From Deltaproteobacteria bacterium (GTDB taxonomy: Bacteria; Desulfobacterota; Desulfobulbia; Desulfobulbales; Desulfocapsaceae): a stretch of DNA of 32,411 bases. Of the stretch, positions 15,164 to 24,001 are shown piece by piece. The DNA lies in assembly GCA_024280265.1 (NCBI GenBank), contig JAJRQL010000030.1:1-32411 (forward strand), written 5' to 3'. Position 1 is the first letter of the stretch. The number at the start of each line of letters is the position of its first letter. Under the pieces are notes generated by a model. That model saw only the letters and a list, made by a program, of their open reading frames with translations, was not told the DNA's origin and ran no database searches. Position numbers and translations under genes: made by a program.

Positions 15164-16249
15164 TCAACCTTGGTTGGCTGACTCGAAGTTCTTCATAAAC
15201 TCCACCAGTTTCACAACACCTTCACGAGGAAATGCATTATATATAGATGCCCGACAACCACCAATTGAACGATGGCCCTTAAGGCCGTTGAGGCCAAGTT
15301 CTGCGGCTTCTGCGATAAATTTGGCTTCAAGGTCTGAGTTGGGGAGGTTGAAGGGAATATTCATGAACGAGCGGGATGATTTTTCGGCATGTCCTCGGTA
15401 GTAATCTGTGGAATCTATGAAGTCATAGAGTAGAGTGGCTTTTTCAACGTTTCTGGTCTCTATAGCCTCAACCCCGCCTTGTTTTTTGAGCCATTTAAGG
15501 ACCTCACCGACTGCATATATGGGAAAGCAGGGTGGGGTGTTGAACATTGAACCTTTGTCTGCATGGGTTTTGTAAGTTAGCATGGTGGGGGTTCCTGCTG
15601 GAGTTCTGTCGAGTAGGTCATCCCTGATGATGACAATGGTTACCCCTGAAGGGCCCATGTTTTTCTGGGCACCGGCAAAGATAATTCCAAATTTTGAGAC
15701 ATCAATCTTTCTGGATAAAATATCAGAGGACATATCTGATATCAGAATGCTGTCAGTTTCGGGAAACTTTGGAAATTGAGTACCGTAAATGGTGTTGTTG
15801 GATACAAAGTAAAAATATTCAGAATCAGGCGCGACAGTGTATTCGTCTTGCGTGGGGACACGGTTGAATGTCTGGTCCTCACTTGAAAAAGCAACGTCTA
15901 TATCACCAAACAGTCTGGCTTCCTTAATGGCTTTTTTTGACCAGGTTCCTGTATTAAGATAGGTGGCTTTTTTGCCATCTCCGAGAAGGTTCATGGGGAT
16001 CATGAAAAATTGGCTGGAAGCACCTCCCTGAAGAAAGAGAACTTTGTAATTGGCCGGTATTCCCATAAGTTCCCGAAGCAACTTCTCGGTATTTTCTGCA
16101 ACTGCCATGAACTCCTTAGAACGGTGACTCATCTCTATGAGTCCAATTCCTGTCTCTTTAAAATTAACCACATCTTTTGCTGCTTGCTCAAGAACTTCCA
16201 CCGGTAATGTTGCAGGACCTGGGCTGAAATTATATACACGATCGGCCAT
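15164..16249 (-). CDS. serC: Phosphoserine aminotransferase
   Basis: PLP enzyme that makes 3-phosphoserine from 3-phosphohydroxypyruvate and glutamate, and can serve pyridoxal synthesis. The 361-residue protein begins MADRVYNFSPGPATLP, has EMSHRSKEF, LQGGASSQF, and the PLP-binding Lys196 in FAGAQKNMGPSG; the C-terminal GGCRASIYNA is typical. ATG 16249 follows AAAGGAG by about 6 nt, which decides against a start at 16339. It heads a minus-strand run with the radical SAM gene, rlmN and the SagB-type gene. Confidence 0.97.
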   Translation of the reverse strand: MADRVYNFSPGPATLPVEVLEQAAKDVVNFKETGIGLIEMSHRSKEFMAVAENTEKLLRELMGIPANYKVLFLQGGASSQFFMIPMNLLGDGKKATYLNTGTWSKKAIKEARLFGDIDVAFSSEDQTFNRVPTQDEYTVAPDSEYFYFVSNNTIYGTQFPKFPETDSILISDMSSDILSRKIDVSKFGIIFAGAQKNMGPSGVTIVIIRDDLLDRTPAGTPTMLTYKTHADKGSMFNTPPCFPIYAVGEVLKWLKKQGGVEAIETRNVEKATLLYDFIDSTDYYRGHAEKSSRSFMNIPFNLPNSDLEAKFIAEAAELGLNGLKGHRSIGGCRASIYNAFPREGVVKLVEFMKNFESANQG

Positions 16250-16618
16250 TTTTGACTCCTTTTGGAAATAATAATACCTGAACGATCCTGAATCTGTTAA
16301 ATAACAATTTTCTAAAATCTCTGTGCGACGGAGATTCATCCAGAGATAACTTGAGATTACAGAGGGATATCAACAGGTATTCTTTGTTGTTTTGTCATAA
16401 GATAGTATTCGACTTATTATTGTAAACCTTGTTACCACATTCCAGGCTCTTCGTCACCTGTAGACTTCATGGAACATAACTCTGCAAAGCATTTTTTTTC
16501 AGATGGTGCCTGTCCAGATAGTATTTGGTGGCCTGCTTGCGCTAATGGATATGAGACGTAACAGTTGTACAGTTGGCTGTGACTGGGTTCTCATATAATA
16601 CTGTTGTGTGCCTCCTGT
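16250..16618. other. Non-coding gap between serC and trmL
   Basis: A stretch of about 370 nt between two minus-strand genes. I see no convincing gene, tRNA or terminator. It should contain the serC promoter, but no clear -35/-10 pair stands out; the only recognised signal is the serC ribosome site at its left edge. Confidence 0.5.
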
Positions 16619-17080
16619 TTACCCTCTGCCAATTGCGTGATATAGTACAATACCTGCTGTCATAGCAAGATTCAAACTTCTAATATTAGGGTTAGGCATG
16701 GGGAGGGTATAGCAGCGATCTGAATAAAGTTTAAGAAGTTTTTCCGGCAATCCTTTGGTCTCTTTCCCGAAAATAAGGAAATCTCCTGATTTAAAGGGTG
16801 CTTCAAGGTAGCTTCTATCTGTTTTGGTGGTGAGGAAATAAAGTCTGGTTTCGTCCTGAACTTGCAGGAATTCATCGAAGGAATCCCAGTAACGGATATC
16901 GACATACTTCCAGTAATCAAGGCCCGCACGCTTCAGATATTTGTCATCGGTTGAAAAACCAAGGGGGCGCACCAAGTGAAGGGTAGTATTTGTTGCGCCA
17001 CACAAGCGTGCGATGGAGCCGGTGTTTGGCGGTATTTCGGGTTCAACAAGAACGACATTATAAGGTGTATTGCTGGTCAT
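16619..17080 (-). CDS. trmL: tRNA (cytidine/uridine(34)-2'-O)-methyltransferase
   Basis: A 153-residue minimal SPOUT methyltransferase that 2'-O-methylates the wobble base of tRNA-Leu isoacceptors. It shows the three knot motifs: EPEIPPNTGSIARLC near the N-terminus, FGKETKGLP in the middle, and IRSLNLAMTAGIVLYHA at the end. The length equals that of characterised TrmL. It is transcribed divergently from lysC across a 639-nt gap. No strong ribosome site precedes ATG 17080. Confidence 0.94.
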   Translation of the reverse strand: MTSNTPYNVVLVEPEIPPNTGSIARLCGATNTTLHLVRPLGFSTDDKYLKRAGLDYWKYVDIRYWDSFDEFLQVQDETRLYFLTTKTDRSYLEAPFKSGDFLIFGKETKGLPEKLLKLYSDRCYTLPMPNPNIRSLNLAMTAGIVLYHAIGRG

Positions 17081-17139
17081 GGTAAGTTGTTGTAGGAAGT
17101 GAAGTTCTGTATCACTGCAGGGTGTTTTACTGTTTTAGA

Positions 17140-17154
17140 GTCTTACTCCATAAA
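17140..17154. repeat. 15-nt motif shared with the parE upstream region
   Basis: GTCTTACTCCATAAA occurs here 60 nt upstream of trmL and again at 32128-32142, 39 nt upstream of parE, in the same orientation relative to the gene. On the gene strand it reads TTTATGGAGTAAGAC. Confidence 0.5.
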
Positions 17155-17297
17155 AACTGTAAAAAAAACAGGTAGGCGAGGTACGAGACTCCGAAAATAT
17201 ATGAGAGAAACAATATTAAGATGTCACAAATAGCACCAAGCCACTTACACCCATCAAGGGGGTACAAAAAAGAGTCCAGCGACTCTAAAAAGTTTTT

Positions 17298-17450
17298 CGA
17301 CTAGTCAGTGTCCGTCCAGAAATGAGATTTTTTCTTCTAAATCGAGGCGCAGAAGAAAATTTGCCGTAGGTATATATCCGATATTCCGATGATAAAATTT
17401 TTAAAGCAGCGAAAAGTTTGGAGAAAAAAGCCATTTCTTGATAGATACAT
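17298..17450. repeat. Palindromic element B, copy 1
   Basis: An intergenic element of about 150 nt. Its ends form an imperfect inverted repeat (17316-17335 with 17422-17440: eight then seven matching bases), and an inner perfect 9-bp stem TTTTCTTCT/AGAAGAAAA lies at 17330-17338 and 17351-17359. Bases 17308-17342 match 23811-23845 at 30 of 35 positions. The segment CGAGGCGCA is also present in element A at 28017. No reading frame is inside, so it is a non-autonomous repeat. Confidence 0.65.
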
Positions 17451-17491
17451 GGTCAGATCAGTTATATTGACGATTCATCACTTTAGCACAA

Positions 17492-17508
17492 GTTCACAGT
17501 TTGTGAAC
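17492..17508. promoter_or_regulatory. Small palindrome, possible operator
   Basis: GTTCACAGTTTGTGAAC has perfect 7-bp arms around 3 bases, 212 nt upstream of lysC. No regulator can be assigned. Confidence 0.3.
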
Positions 17509-17644
17509 CATGTAACTGTATAAATAACGAAAAGCCAGAGTTAATAACCTTGTGTCACTCCCAAGTAAGAATAAGTTGCATTTTTGCAGACAGGTACTAA
17601 ATTGTAGTTATTCGAAAATTGAATAGATTGCATTTGGCTGATCC

Positions 17645-17682
17645 ATTAACGGCAGACTTTCACCAGTCTGCCGTTAATTTTT
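17645..17682 (+). terminator. Strong intrinsic terminator just before lysC
   Basis: A 14-bp perfect stem (17645-17658 with 17665-17678), loop TTCACC, then TTTT, in plus orientation only. It ends 37 nt before the lysC ATG. No plus-strand gene lies upstream within 5 kb, so it either attenuates lysC or ends an unannotated small RNA. Confidence 0.75.
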
Positions 17683-17719
17683 CAATAGAGTGAGATATGT
17701 CGAGAGGAGCTTTGGGTAG

Positions 17720-18970
17720 ATGGGGTTAATTGTACAGAAGTTTGGAGGGACCTCGGTGGGAGATCCCGAAAAAATCAAACAGGTCGCACAGCAGGTACTC
17801 AAGAAGAAAGAAGAGGGTAACCAGATGGTGATTGTACTCTCGGCCATGTCTGGTGAAACAAATCGCCTCACTGATTTTGCATTGCAGATGCAGGAAATTC
17901 CTGACCGCAGGGAAATGGACGTGCTTCTCTCATCTGGAGAACAGGTGACTATTTCTTTATTTGCAATGGCGGTTAAAGCATATGGAGATGATTGTATCTC
18001 GTATCTCGGAGATCAGGTAAAAATTTTAACAGACAACTCCCATACTAAAGCCCGTATAGAATGTATTGATACGGAAAGAATAACGTCTGATCTCGGAAAG
18101 GGGAAAGTTGTAGTTGTTGCAGGTTTTCAGGGAGTTGACAGCGACGGGAATATCACCACTCTTGGAAGAGGCGGATCAGACACCACTGCTGTTGCCCTTG
18201 CTGCAGTACTTCAGGCAGATGCATGTGAGATTTTCACCGATGTTGAGGGGGTGTATACTACAGACCCTAATATCTGTAACAAGGCTAGAAAAATTGATAG
18301 AATATCCTATGACGAGATGCTTGAGCTAGCCAGTCTTGGAGCGAAAGTTCTCGACATACGATCAGTTACCTTTGCAAAACAGTATAAAGTACCGATCCAT
18401 GTCCGTTCCACCTTCACAGATACTGAGGGGACATGGGTTGTTGAGGAGGAGGAGGAAATGGAAGGACGGATAGTTTCAGGGGTTACCTATAATAGAAATG
18501 AAGCGCGCATAACTATCTCAGGTGTTCCTGATCAGCCGGGTATTGCTGCTAAAATTTTCACTCCCATCTCTGATGCTGACATAATTGTTGATATGATTAT
18601 TCAGAATCAGGATACCGGTAACGGACTAACTGACATGACGTTCACGGTCTTGCGCAGTGATTACCAGAGAACCATGCAGTTGCTTGACTCTATTACGAAA
18701 GAAACTGGTGCAAACGGGGGGATTCACGGCTCCGATTCCATAACCAAGATATCTATCATTGGCGTTGGGATGCGGAACCATTCCGGTATTGCCTCTACCA
18801 TGTTCAGCGTTCTGTTCAATGAAGGAATTAACATTTCCATGATTTCAACCTCTGAGATCAAGGTCTCCTGTATTATAGAAGAAAAGTATACGGAGCTTGC
18901 TATACGTGCTCTTCATGATGCCTTTGAGCTTGATAAGGATAATGTACCCGAAGAGGAATCTATCACATAA
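17720..18970 (+). CDS. lysC: Aspartate kinase
   Basis: Phosphorylates aspartate, the entry to lysine, threonine, methionine and isoleucine synthesis. The 416-residue protein opens VQKFGGTSVG (residues 5-14), has GRGGSDTTAVALAA and FTDVEGVYTTDP in the kinase domain, and two C-terminal ACT domains from about residue 265 that should bind amino-acid effectors. This is the single-function class with about 400-415 residues, not fused to homoserine dehydrogenase. AGAGGAGC lies about 10 nt before ATG 17720. A terminator-like hairpin in its leader hints at attenuation. cimA follows 12 nt later. Confidence 0.96.
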   Translation: MGLIVQKFGGTSVGDPEKIKQVAQQVLKKKEEGNQMVIVLSAMSGETNRLTDFALQMQEIPDRREMDVLLSSGEQVTISLFAMAVKAYGDDCISYLGDQVKILTDNSHTKARIECIDTERITSDLGKGKVVVVAGFQGVDSDGNITTLGRGGSDTTAVALAAVLQADACEIFTDVEGVYTTDPNICNKARKIDRISYDEMLELASLGAKVLDIRSVTFAKQYKVPIHVRSTFTDTEGTWVVEEEEEMEGRIVSGVTYNRNEARITISGVPDQPGIAAKIFTPISDADIIVDMIIQNQDTGNGLTDMTFTVLRSDYQRTMQLLDSITKETGANGGIHGSDSITKISIIGVGMRNHSGIASTMFSVLFNEGINISMISTSEIKVSCIIEEKYTELAIRALHDAFELDKDNVPEEESIT

Positions 18971-18982
18971 GCGGTGAACTCT

Positions 18983-20587
18983 ATGACCAAGTCTGTGCAG
19001 ATATACGATACGACCCTGAGAGATGGAACTCAGGCAGAAAATTTCAACCGTTCAGTGTCAGATAAAATCCGGATAAGTCACAAACTTGATGAGCTCGGAA
19101 TTGACTTCATTGAAGGTGGCTGGCCAGGATCCAACCCTCTGGCGGTTGATTTTTTTAAGAGCATGCAGGATGAAACGCTGAAACATGCTAAACTTGCTGC
19201 CTTTGGGGCCACCCGTCTTTTTTCGAACAGCTGTGAAGAAGATAAAAATCTCAAGGCGTTAATTGACGCAAAAACACCTGTCATAACAATATTTGGCAAA
19301 TCATGGGATATTCATGTCCACGATGCCTTACGTATTGAACTTGAAGATAATCTGGTGATTATTGAGGAGTCGCTGGCCTATTTAAAGCCCCATGTTGAAA
19401 GTCTTTTTTATGACGCCGAACACTTTTTTGATGGATTTAAAAAGAACCCTGACTATGCTCTTGCCACCCTGGACAAGGCTATTAAAGGTGGGGCAGAATG
19501 TATCATTCTCTGCGATACTAATGGTGGTATGCTACCACACGAAGTTCAACCCATCGTTGAAAGGGTACAGAGTTTTCTTGCCGAACGTGGTTCCGATGTC
19601 AAATTAGGTATTCATGCCCATAATGACTCCGAAACCGCTGTGGCCAACTCGCTGCTTGCCTTGAGTCTTGGGGTGATACAGGTACAGGGAACCATGAATG
19701 GTTATGGCGAACGGTGTGGCAACGGAAATCTAACCTCAATCATTCCCGCTCTAGGGATAAAAATGGGCTACGATTGTGAGGCCACCAGGAACATCGACAA
19801 GCTGTATGATACTGCCATGTTGGTGGATGAACTTGCCAACTTGCCACATGATAAATATCAGCCATATGTAGGGCGTTCTGCGTTTGCCCATAAAGGTGGC
19901 ATTCATGTTTCTGCTGTAAAACGGAACCCCTTGACTTATGAACACATCGAGCCTGAGAAAGTTGGTAATATCAGAAGGATTTTGATTTCTGATCAGGCTG
20001 GCAAATCAAATGTTCTCCATAAAGCTGAAAAATTCGGGATTGAGCTAGATCCTAGCAGTCCCATTGCTGCATCCATTGTATCTGAGCTGAAAATCCTTGA
20101 GAATCAAGGCTTTCAATATGAGGGGGCAGAGGCATCCTTCGAATTACTCATGAGGCGTGCCCTTGGCGCGACGGCCAATTATTTCACCTTAAAAGGTTTC
20201 AGGGCCATTAACACAAAGAGGCAGATGGATCAGCCTCCTGAAACTGAGGCTACTATCAGGATTGAGGTTGGTGGTCAGGAAGTTCATACTGCTGCCATGG
20301 GTGATGGTACGGTTAATGCACTTGATCGCGCCATGCGTAAGGCTCTCATTCGTTTTTATCCAGCATTGGATGAAGTTGAGCTTGTTGACTATAAAGTTCG
20401 TGTTTTGTCCGGGCAGCAGGGGACTGGAGCCAAAGTCCGGGTATTGATCGAATCGAAAGATAAACATGAACAGTGGGGAACGGTTGGCGTATCTGTAAAT
20501 ATTATAGAGGCGTCATGGCAGGCCCTGGTTGATTCGATAACGTATAAGCTGATGCGAGATGAACAGCGTCACACCAAAAAAAACTGA
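18983..20587 (+). CDS. cimA: (R)-citramalate synthase
   Basis: Condenses pyruvate and acetyl-CoA to citramalate, the threonine-independent start of isoleucine synthesis. The 534-residue protein has YDTTLRDGTQAE at the N-terminus (metal and catalytic residues), GIHAHNDSETAVANS (metal His pair), NGYGERCGN, and a C-terminal LeuA-type regulatory domain. The long form with FIEGGWPGSNP belongs to the CimA branch of the isopropylmalate synthase family rather than LeuA. ATG 18983 is preferred over GTG 18974, which has no ribosome site, though GCGGTGA before the ATG is also weak. Pairing with lysC places two amino-acid entry enzymes in one operon. Confidence 0.93.
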   Translation: MTKSVQIYDTTLRDGTQAENFNRSVSDKIRISHKLDELGIDFIEGGWPGSNPLAVDFFKSMQDETLKHAKLAAFGATRLFSNSCEEDKNLKALIDAKTPVITIFGKSWDIHVHDALRIELEDNLVIIEESLAYLKPHVESLFYDAEHFFDGFKKNPDYALATLDKAIKGGAECIILCDTNGGMLPHEVQPIVERVQSFLAERGSDVKLGIHAHNDSETAVANSLLALSLGVIQVQGTMNGYGERCGNGNLTSIIPALGIKMGYDCEATRNIDKLYDTAMLVDELANLPHDKYQPYVGRSAFAHKGGIHVSAVKRNPLTYEHIEPEKVGNIRRILISDQAGKSNVLHKAEKFGIELDPSSPIAASIVSELKILENQGFQYEGAEASFELLMRRALGATANYFTLKGFRAINTKRQMDQPPETEATIRIEVGGQEVHTAAMGDGTVNALDRAMRKALIRFYPALDEVELVDYKVRVLSGQQGTGAKVRVLIESKDKHEQWGTVGVSVNIIEASWQALVDSITYKLMRDEQRHTKKN

Positions 20588-20597
20588 ATCATCCCAT

Positions 20598-21038
20598 ATG
20601 TTTAAAGAGGAAGTAGCGAGGAACAGTTTTGTTCTTTTTAGCTGCCTCCTCTTTTTTCTTTGGCTGCTATACTCCTCCGCGGGAATATCTTTTGGAGAGC
20701 TGCCCATCAGGAAAAACCTCATAATTTCAACTAAACACGCCACACCTGGAACTGAAGGGGGTAACATTTTAACCCTTGATGCTCCAGGGGCCCTTTCATC
20801 CCTGACAGAGCATAGCTTCAGTCCGTTCTTCTTTGCTCCAATCCTCATTAATTACTGTGACGCAGAGCTGCTGATGACAATCGATGGAATAGGGCCTGTT
20901 CTTGCTGGAAATATTCTTGCAACAAGGGTTAAAATCGGCGGATTTGCCTCAAAGCAAGACTTGCTCTTGGTAAATGGAATAGGGGAGAAACGTCTGGAAC
21001 AGCTGGCGCCCTGTTTCAGCTTCAGGCAACTGCCGTGA
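20598..21038 (+). CDS. Membrane-anchored helix-hairpin-helix (ComEA-like) protein
   Basis: A 146-residue protein with one hydrophobic helix at about 10-30 and a C-terminal pair of helix-hairpin-helix motifs at about 91-137 (TIDGIGPVLAGNIL and LVNGIGEKRLEQL), which bind DNA backbone non-specifically in ComEA. The middle 50 residues are unassigned. By topology the HhH part would be periplasmic, as expected for a DNA-uptake protein, but no other competence gene is near. The start is unsure: ATG 20598, 10 nt after the cimA stop, or ATG 20559 inside cimA; neither has a ribosome site. Its stop overlaps the miaA start as GTGA. Confidence 0.7.
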   Translation: MFKEEVARNSFVLFSCLLFFLWLLYSSAGISFGELPIRKNLIISTKHATPGTEGGNILTLDAPGALSSLTEHSFSPFFFAPILINYCDAELLMTIDGIGPVLAGNILATRVKIGGFASKQDLLLVNGIGEKRLEQLAPCFSFRQLP

Positions 21039-21988
21039 AAGGTACTGGCTTTTTTCCCTGCCACGAGCCGATTGTGGTGCTTATCGGGCCAACAGCCATT
21101 GGCAAGACAGCCCTATCCATTAGTCTTGCCAGAGAGTTTGGTTTCGAAATTATCAGTGTTGATTCCATGCAAGTGTACCGCTATATGGATATCGGTACCG
21201 CCAAAATCAGCACAGAGGAAATGAATGGTGTTAAACATCATCTCATTAGTATTGTAGATCCCGATGCCAGTTATGATGCGGTAAGTTTCGAGAATGATGC
21301 CATTGAGGCAATGGTGCAAATAAAAACCACCGGAAAAAGAATACTTCTGACAGGTGGAACCGGACTTTACCTCAAAGCATTACTGGAAGGGCTCTCTGAA
21401 GAATTGCCAGCATTCCCTGAAATAAGAGCTGATCTCATGTTGCGAATCAAAGCAGGTGGACGTAATCTGATGCACGAAGAACTGCTTAGATGTGACCAAA
21501 TTAGCGCTAAAAGGATTCACGAAAACGACAGTCACAGGTTGGTCCGGGCGCTCGAGATATACAGGGGTACCGGCAAACCCTGGTCGTGGCATATAAATAA
21601 GGACAGAGAAAGAAAAAAAGACTCTCGCTTTAGCAAGGTACAGGTGATAGGGCTGACCACAGATCGTTCCAGGCTCTATGCCAGAATAGAGAAAAGGTCG
21701 AGGGTCATGCTTGAATCCGGTTTTGAAGGGGAGGTGCGCGACCTGCTGAACAGGGGATATGGCGCACACTTAAAATCAATGCGATCTATTGGTTATAGTC
21801 ACATGGTGAAGCATGTGCTTGGGGAGTGGAGTTGGGATGTGATGTTAGAAAATCTTGTTCGAGATACCAGGAGATACGCCAAAAGGCAGTATACGTGGTT
21901 TAGGAGATTAGATAATATCCAGTGGGTTGATACTTCAGAGCAGGATAGGGTGAGGCGTGATGTTGAGCGTTTCTTGTCCAGTAACTAG
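21035..21988 (+). CDS. miaA: tRNA dimethylallyltransferase
   Basis: Adds dimethylallyl to N6 of A37 in tRNAs that read UNN codons, making i6A, the substrate of MiaB, which is also in this window. The 317-residue protein has the P-loop GPTAIGKT at 18-25, DSMQVYRYMDIGTAK at 43-57, and LTGGTGLYLKAL. The C-terminal part contains SIGYSHM and RRYAKRQYTWFR, both typical. The start is GTG 21035, overlapping the previous stop by 4 nt (GTGA), an arrangement that implies translational coupling. Confidence 0.95.
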   Translation: MKGTGFFPCHEPIVVLIGPTAIGKTALSISLAREFGFEIISVDSMQVYRYMDIGTAKISTEEMNGVKHHLISIVDPDASYDAVSFENDAIEAMVQIKTTGKRILLTGGTGLYLKALLEGLSEELPAFPEIRADLMLRIKAGGRNLMHEELLRCDQISAKRIHENDSHRLVRALEIYRGTGKPWSWHINKDRERKKDSRFSKVQVIGLTTDRSRLYARIEKRSRVMLESGFEGEVRDLLNRGYGAHLKSMRSIGYSHMVKHVLGEWSWDVMLENLVRDTRRYAKRQYTWFRRLDNIQWVDTSEQDRVRRDVERFLSSN

Positions 21989-22013
21989 GGGGACAGGCCT
22001 GAACAGTTTTCTT

Positions 22014-23708
22014 ATGTCTAAAATAAAACTCCCAGACGGGTCAAACCTTCATCCTATTGTTGAGCAAATACTTTTAAATAGGGGTATTTCCGACCCTGTT
22101 GATCTTTGCAGGTTCTTGTCGCCGAAGCTCAGTGAACTTCCCGTACCGTTCCTGCTAAAAGATATGGACATTGCGGTGGGTCTGATCTGCGAATCCCTGG
22201 TAGTGGGAAAAAACTTCCTCATATGGGGTGACTACGATGTAGACGGGACTACGGCTACCGCACTGCTTGTGAAATTCTTCTCACTGTTGAACAAAGAGGT
22301 AACGTACCATATCCCAAATCGGTTGTCTGATGGATATGGCCTGCAAAAAGATAGCCTTGCCCGAATCACCGAAGGTCTCAATCCAAAAGAAACCGTCTTG
22401 ATAACAGTTGACAATGGAATTTCAGCACACCAGGCAGTGGACTACGCAAGAAGTATCGGCTATACCGTTGTTGTAACCGATCACCACACCCCTCCGGATT
22501 CAAGGGTTCACGCCCATGCGGTTATTAATCCTAATCAAAACGACTGTCCCTTCCCGGATAAGGATCTAGCAGGGGTCGGAGTTGCTTTTTACCTGACGAT
22601 GGGAGTCAGAGCTGGACTGCTGGAAAGAGATTATTTTACGGACCAAGAAATCCCAAACCTAAAAGCTTTACTTGACCTGGTGGCTGTTGGAACCGTGGCC
22701 GACATGGTGCAACTCGGCAAAGTGAACAGGATTCTGGTCAAAGCTGGGCTTGAGGTGATTGCTGATGGCGGCAACCAGGGACTGACCGCACTGTGCCGAA
22801 AGGCAAACCTCGACACAGGCCTTATTAGATCTGAAGACATATCATTCCAGCTTGCACCAAAAATCAATGCAGCCGGCCGCCTTGGCAATGCAGGGAAAGC
22901 AGTGGAGCTCTTCCTGGCCAGTTCCAAGAAAGACGCTAATATACTTGCAAATAGTCTTCTGGTAGACAATGAAAAACGAAGATTCATAACATTAGACAAT
23001 TATGCTAATGCAGAGCATGAGGTCAAGGCCACTGAGAAAAGAGACGTTTTAACAACGGTTGTCGTGGCAGGAAACTATCATGTGGGGGTTGCGGGTATTG
23101 TTGCCTCGAAACTTGTTGAGAGCTACCTTAAACCAAGTGTGGTTTTGTGTGATGTTGGTGATGGTTTGCTTAAAGGGTCGGCAAGATCTGTTCCAGGAGT
23201 AGATTTGTATAAAGTTCTCCATGATTGCAGGGATGTTTTGCTCGGATTTGGGGGGCACCCGATGGCTGGCGGAATGAGCATTAAGTCTAATAATGTCAAT
23301 ATGTTCAAGCTATTATTTGAGACTGCAGTGAAAAGCCAGGAGGTGCAAACAAAGAAAAGCACTGAAGGCGAATTTGATATTGAGGTAGAAGTTGGGGAGC
23401 TGTTTAAAGGGATAATTTTGAGACAACTACACATGATGGAACCTTTCGGACAAGGGAATCCTCAGCCAATTTTTTGTGACAGGCAATCAAGCTTTTCGGA
23501 ATTATCGCAAGTAGGAAAGGATAAAGATCATTTGCGTTTTGTTATTACACAAAAACAGAGCCGTGTCCAGGGGGTGGCCTTTGGATTTGGACATGATTTT
23601 GATAAATGTCGAAACAACCTGCACAGAGAGATATTGTATACCCCGAGCATTAATTTTTTTCGTGGCAAGCGAAGCTGGCAGGTGAGAGTTGTTGGCATAG
23701 GCTACTAA
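22014..23708 (+). CDS. recJ: Single-stranded-DNA-specific exonuclease
   Basis: A 5'-3' ssDNA exonuclease of the DHH family used in recombination and mismatch repair. From ATG 22014 it has 564 residues, close to the E. coli size. Motifs: WGDYDVDGT at about 71-79, VDNG at 132-135, TDHH at 155-158, VAVGTVADMV, and the DHHA1 glycine motif GFGGHPMAGG; an OB-fold ends the protein. All metal-binding Asp and His residues are present. The start is not certain: AGGGGGA at 21987-21993 is 20 nt from this ATG, and GTG 21957 or ATG 21960 would overlap miaA. It is the last gene of the lysC run. Confidence 0.94.
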   Translation: MSKIKLPDGSNLHPIVEQILLNRGISDPVDLCRFLSPKLSELPVPFLLKDMDIAVGLICESLVVGKNFLIWGDYDVDGTTATALLVKFFSLLNKEVTYHIPNRLSDGYGLQKDSLARITEGLNPKETVLITVDNGISAHQAVDYARSIGYTVVVTDHHTPPDSRVHAHAVINPNQNDCPFPDKDLAGVGVAFYLTMGVRAGLLERDYFTDQEIPNLKALLDLVAVGTVADMVQLGKVNRILVKAGLEVIADGGNQGLTALCRKANLDTGLIRSEDISFQLAPKINAAGRLGNAGKAVELFLASSKKDANILANSLLVDNEKRRFITLDNYANAEHEVKATEKRDVLTTVVVAGNYHVGVAGIVASKLVESYLKPSVVLCDVGDGLLKGSARSVPGVDLYKVLHDCRDVLLGFGGHPMAGGMSIKSNNVNMFKLLFETAVKSQEVQTKKSTEGEFDIEVEVGELFKGIILRQLHMMEPFGQGNPQPIFCDRQSSFSELSQVGKDKDHLRFVITQKQSRVQGVAFGFGHDFDKCRNNLHREILYTPSINFFRGKRSWQVRVVGIGY

Positions 23709-23792
23709 GACATAACTTACTGACACAACAGGCGATAACAAAACTATACATAATATACATTATGCGACGTTTGCTGTTTGCAGGTTTTCTGG

Positions 23793-23845
23793 ATCGACTA
23801 GGTAATTAGTGTGTCCGTTCAGAAGTGTAATCTTTTCTTCTAAAT
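23793..23845. repeat. Element B, copy 2 (left end)
   Basis: The 35 bases at 23811-23845 match 17308-17342 at 30 positions, and the flank TCGACTAG (23793) is shared too. Similarity fades after this point; the rest of the 293-nt recJ-HAD gap shows no gene. Confidence 0.6.
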
Positions 23846-24001
23846 TTGTTTAATTTTCAAGCTGTGCTTGTTAAGAGTCTTCAGGATTAAACAACGTATT
23901 ATTTTTCTTCGGTACTTTTGGTTTCCTGCTCTGCGCAATGGCTTAATGGCAAAAGAAATAAAAACATGTAGGGGCGTGAACAACTCTTTAAAGGACACGA
24001 T

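Larger units (their letters stand above)
17081..17719. other. Long non-coding region between trmL and lysC
   Basis: About 640 nt with no credible open frame. From left to right it holds the 15-nt motif also found upstream of parE (17140-17154), palindromic element B (17298-17450), a small GTTCACA/TGTGAAC palindrome (17492-17508) and a strong terminator hairpin (17645-17682). It must also contain the promoters of trmL and lysC; a weak TTGCAT-16 nt-TAAATT at 17576-17603 is the best lysC candidate I see. Confidence 0.6.

Noticed and set aside
17265-17286. Minus-strand hairpin AGAGTC/GACTCT followed by a U-run
   Set aside because: Only a 6-bp stem, and no minus-strand gene lies upstream to be terminated; it may be part of the repeat flank.
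17450-17645. Lysine riboswitch or 6S RNA in the lysC upstream region
   Set aside because: I could not find the conserved core of either by eye; a covariance-model search would decide it.
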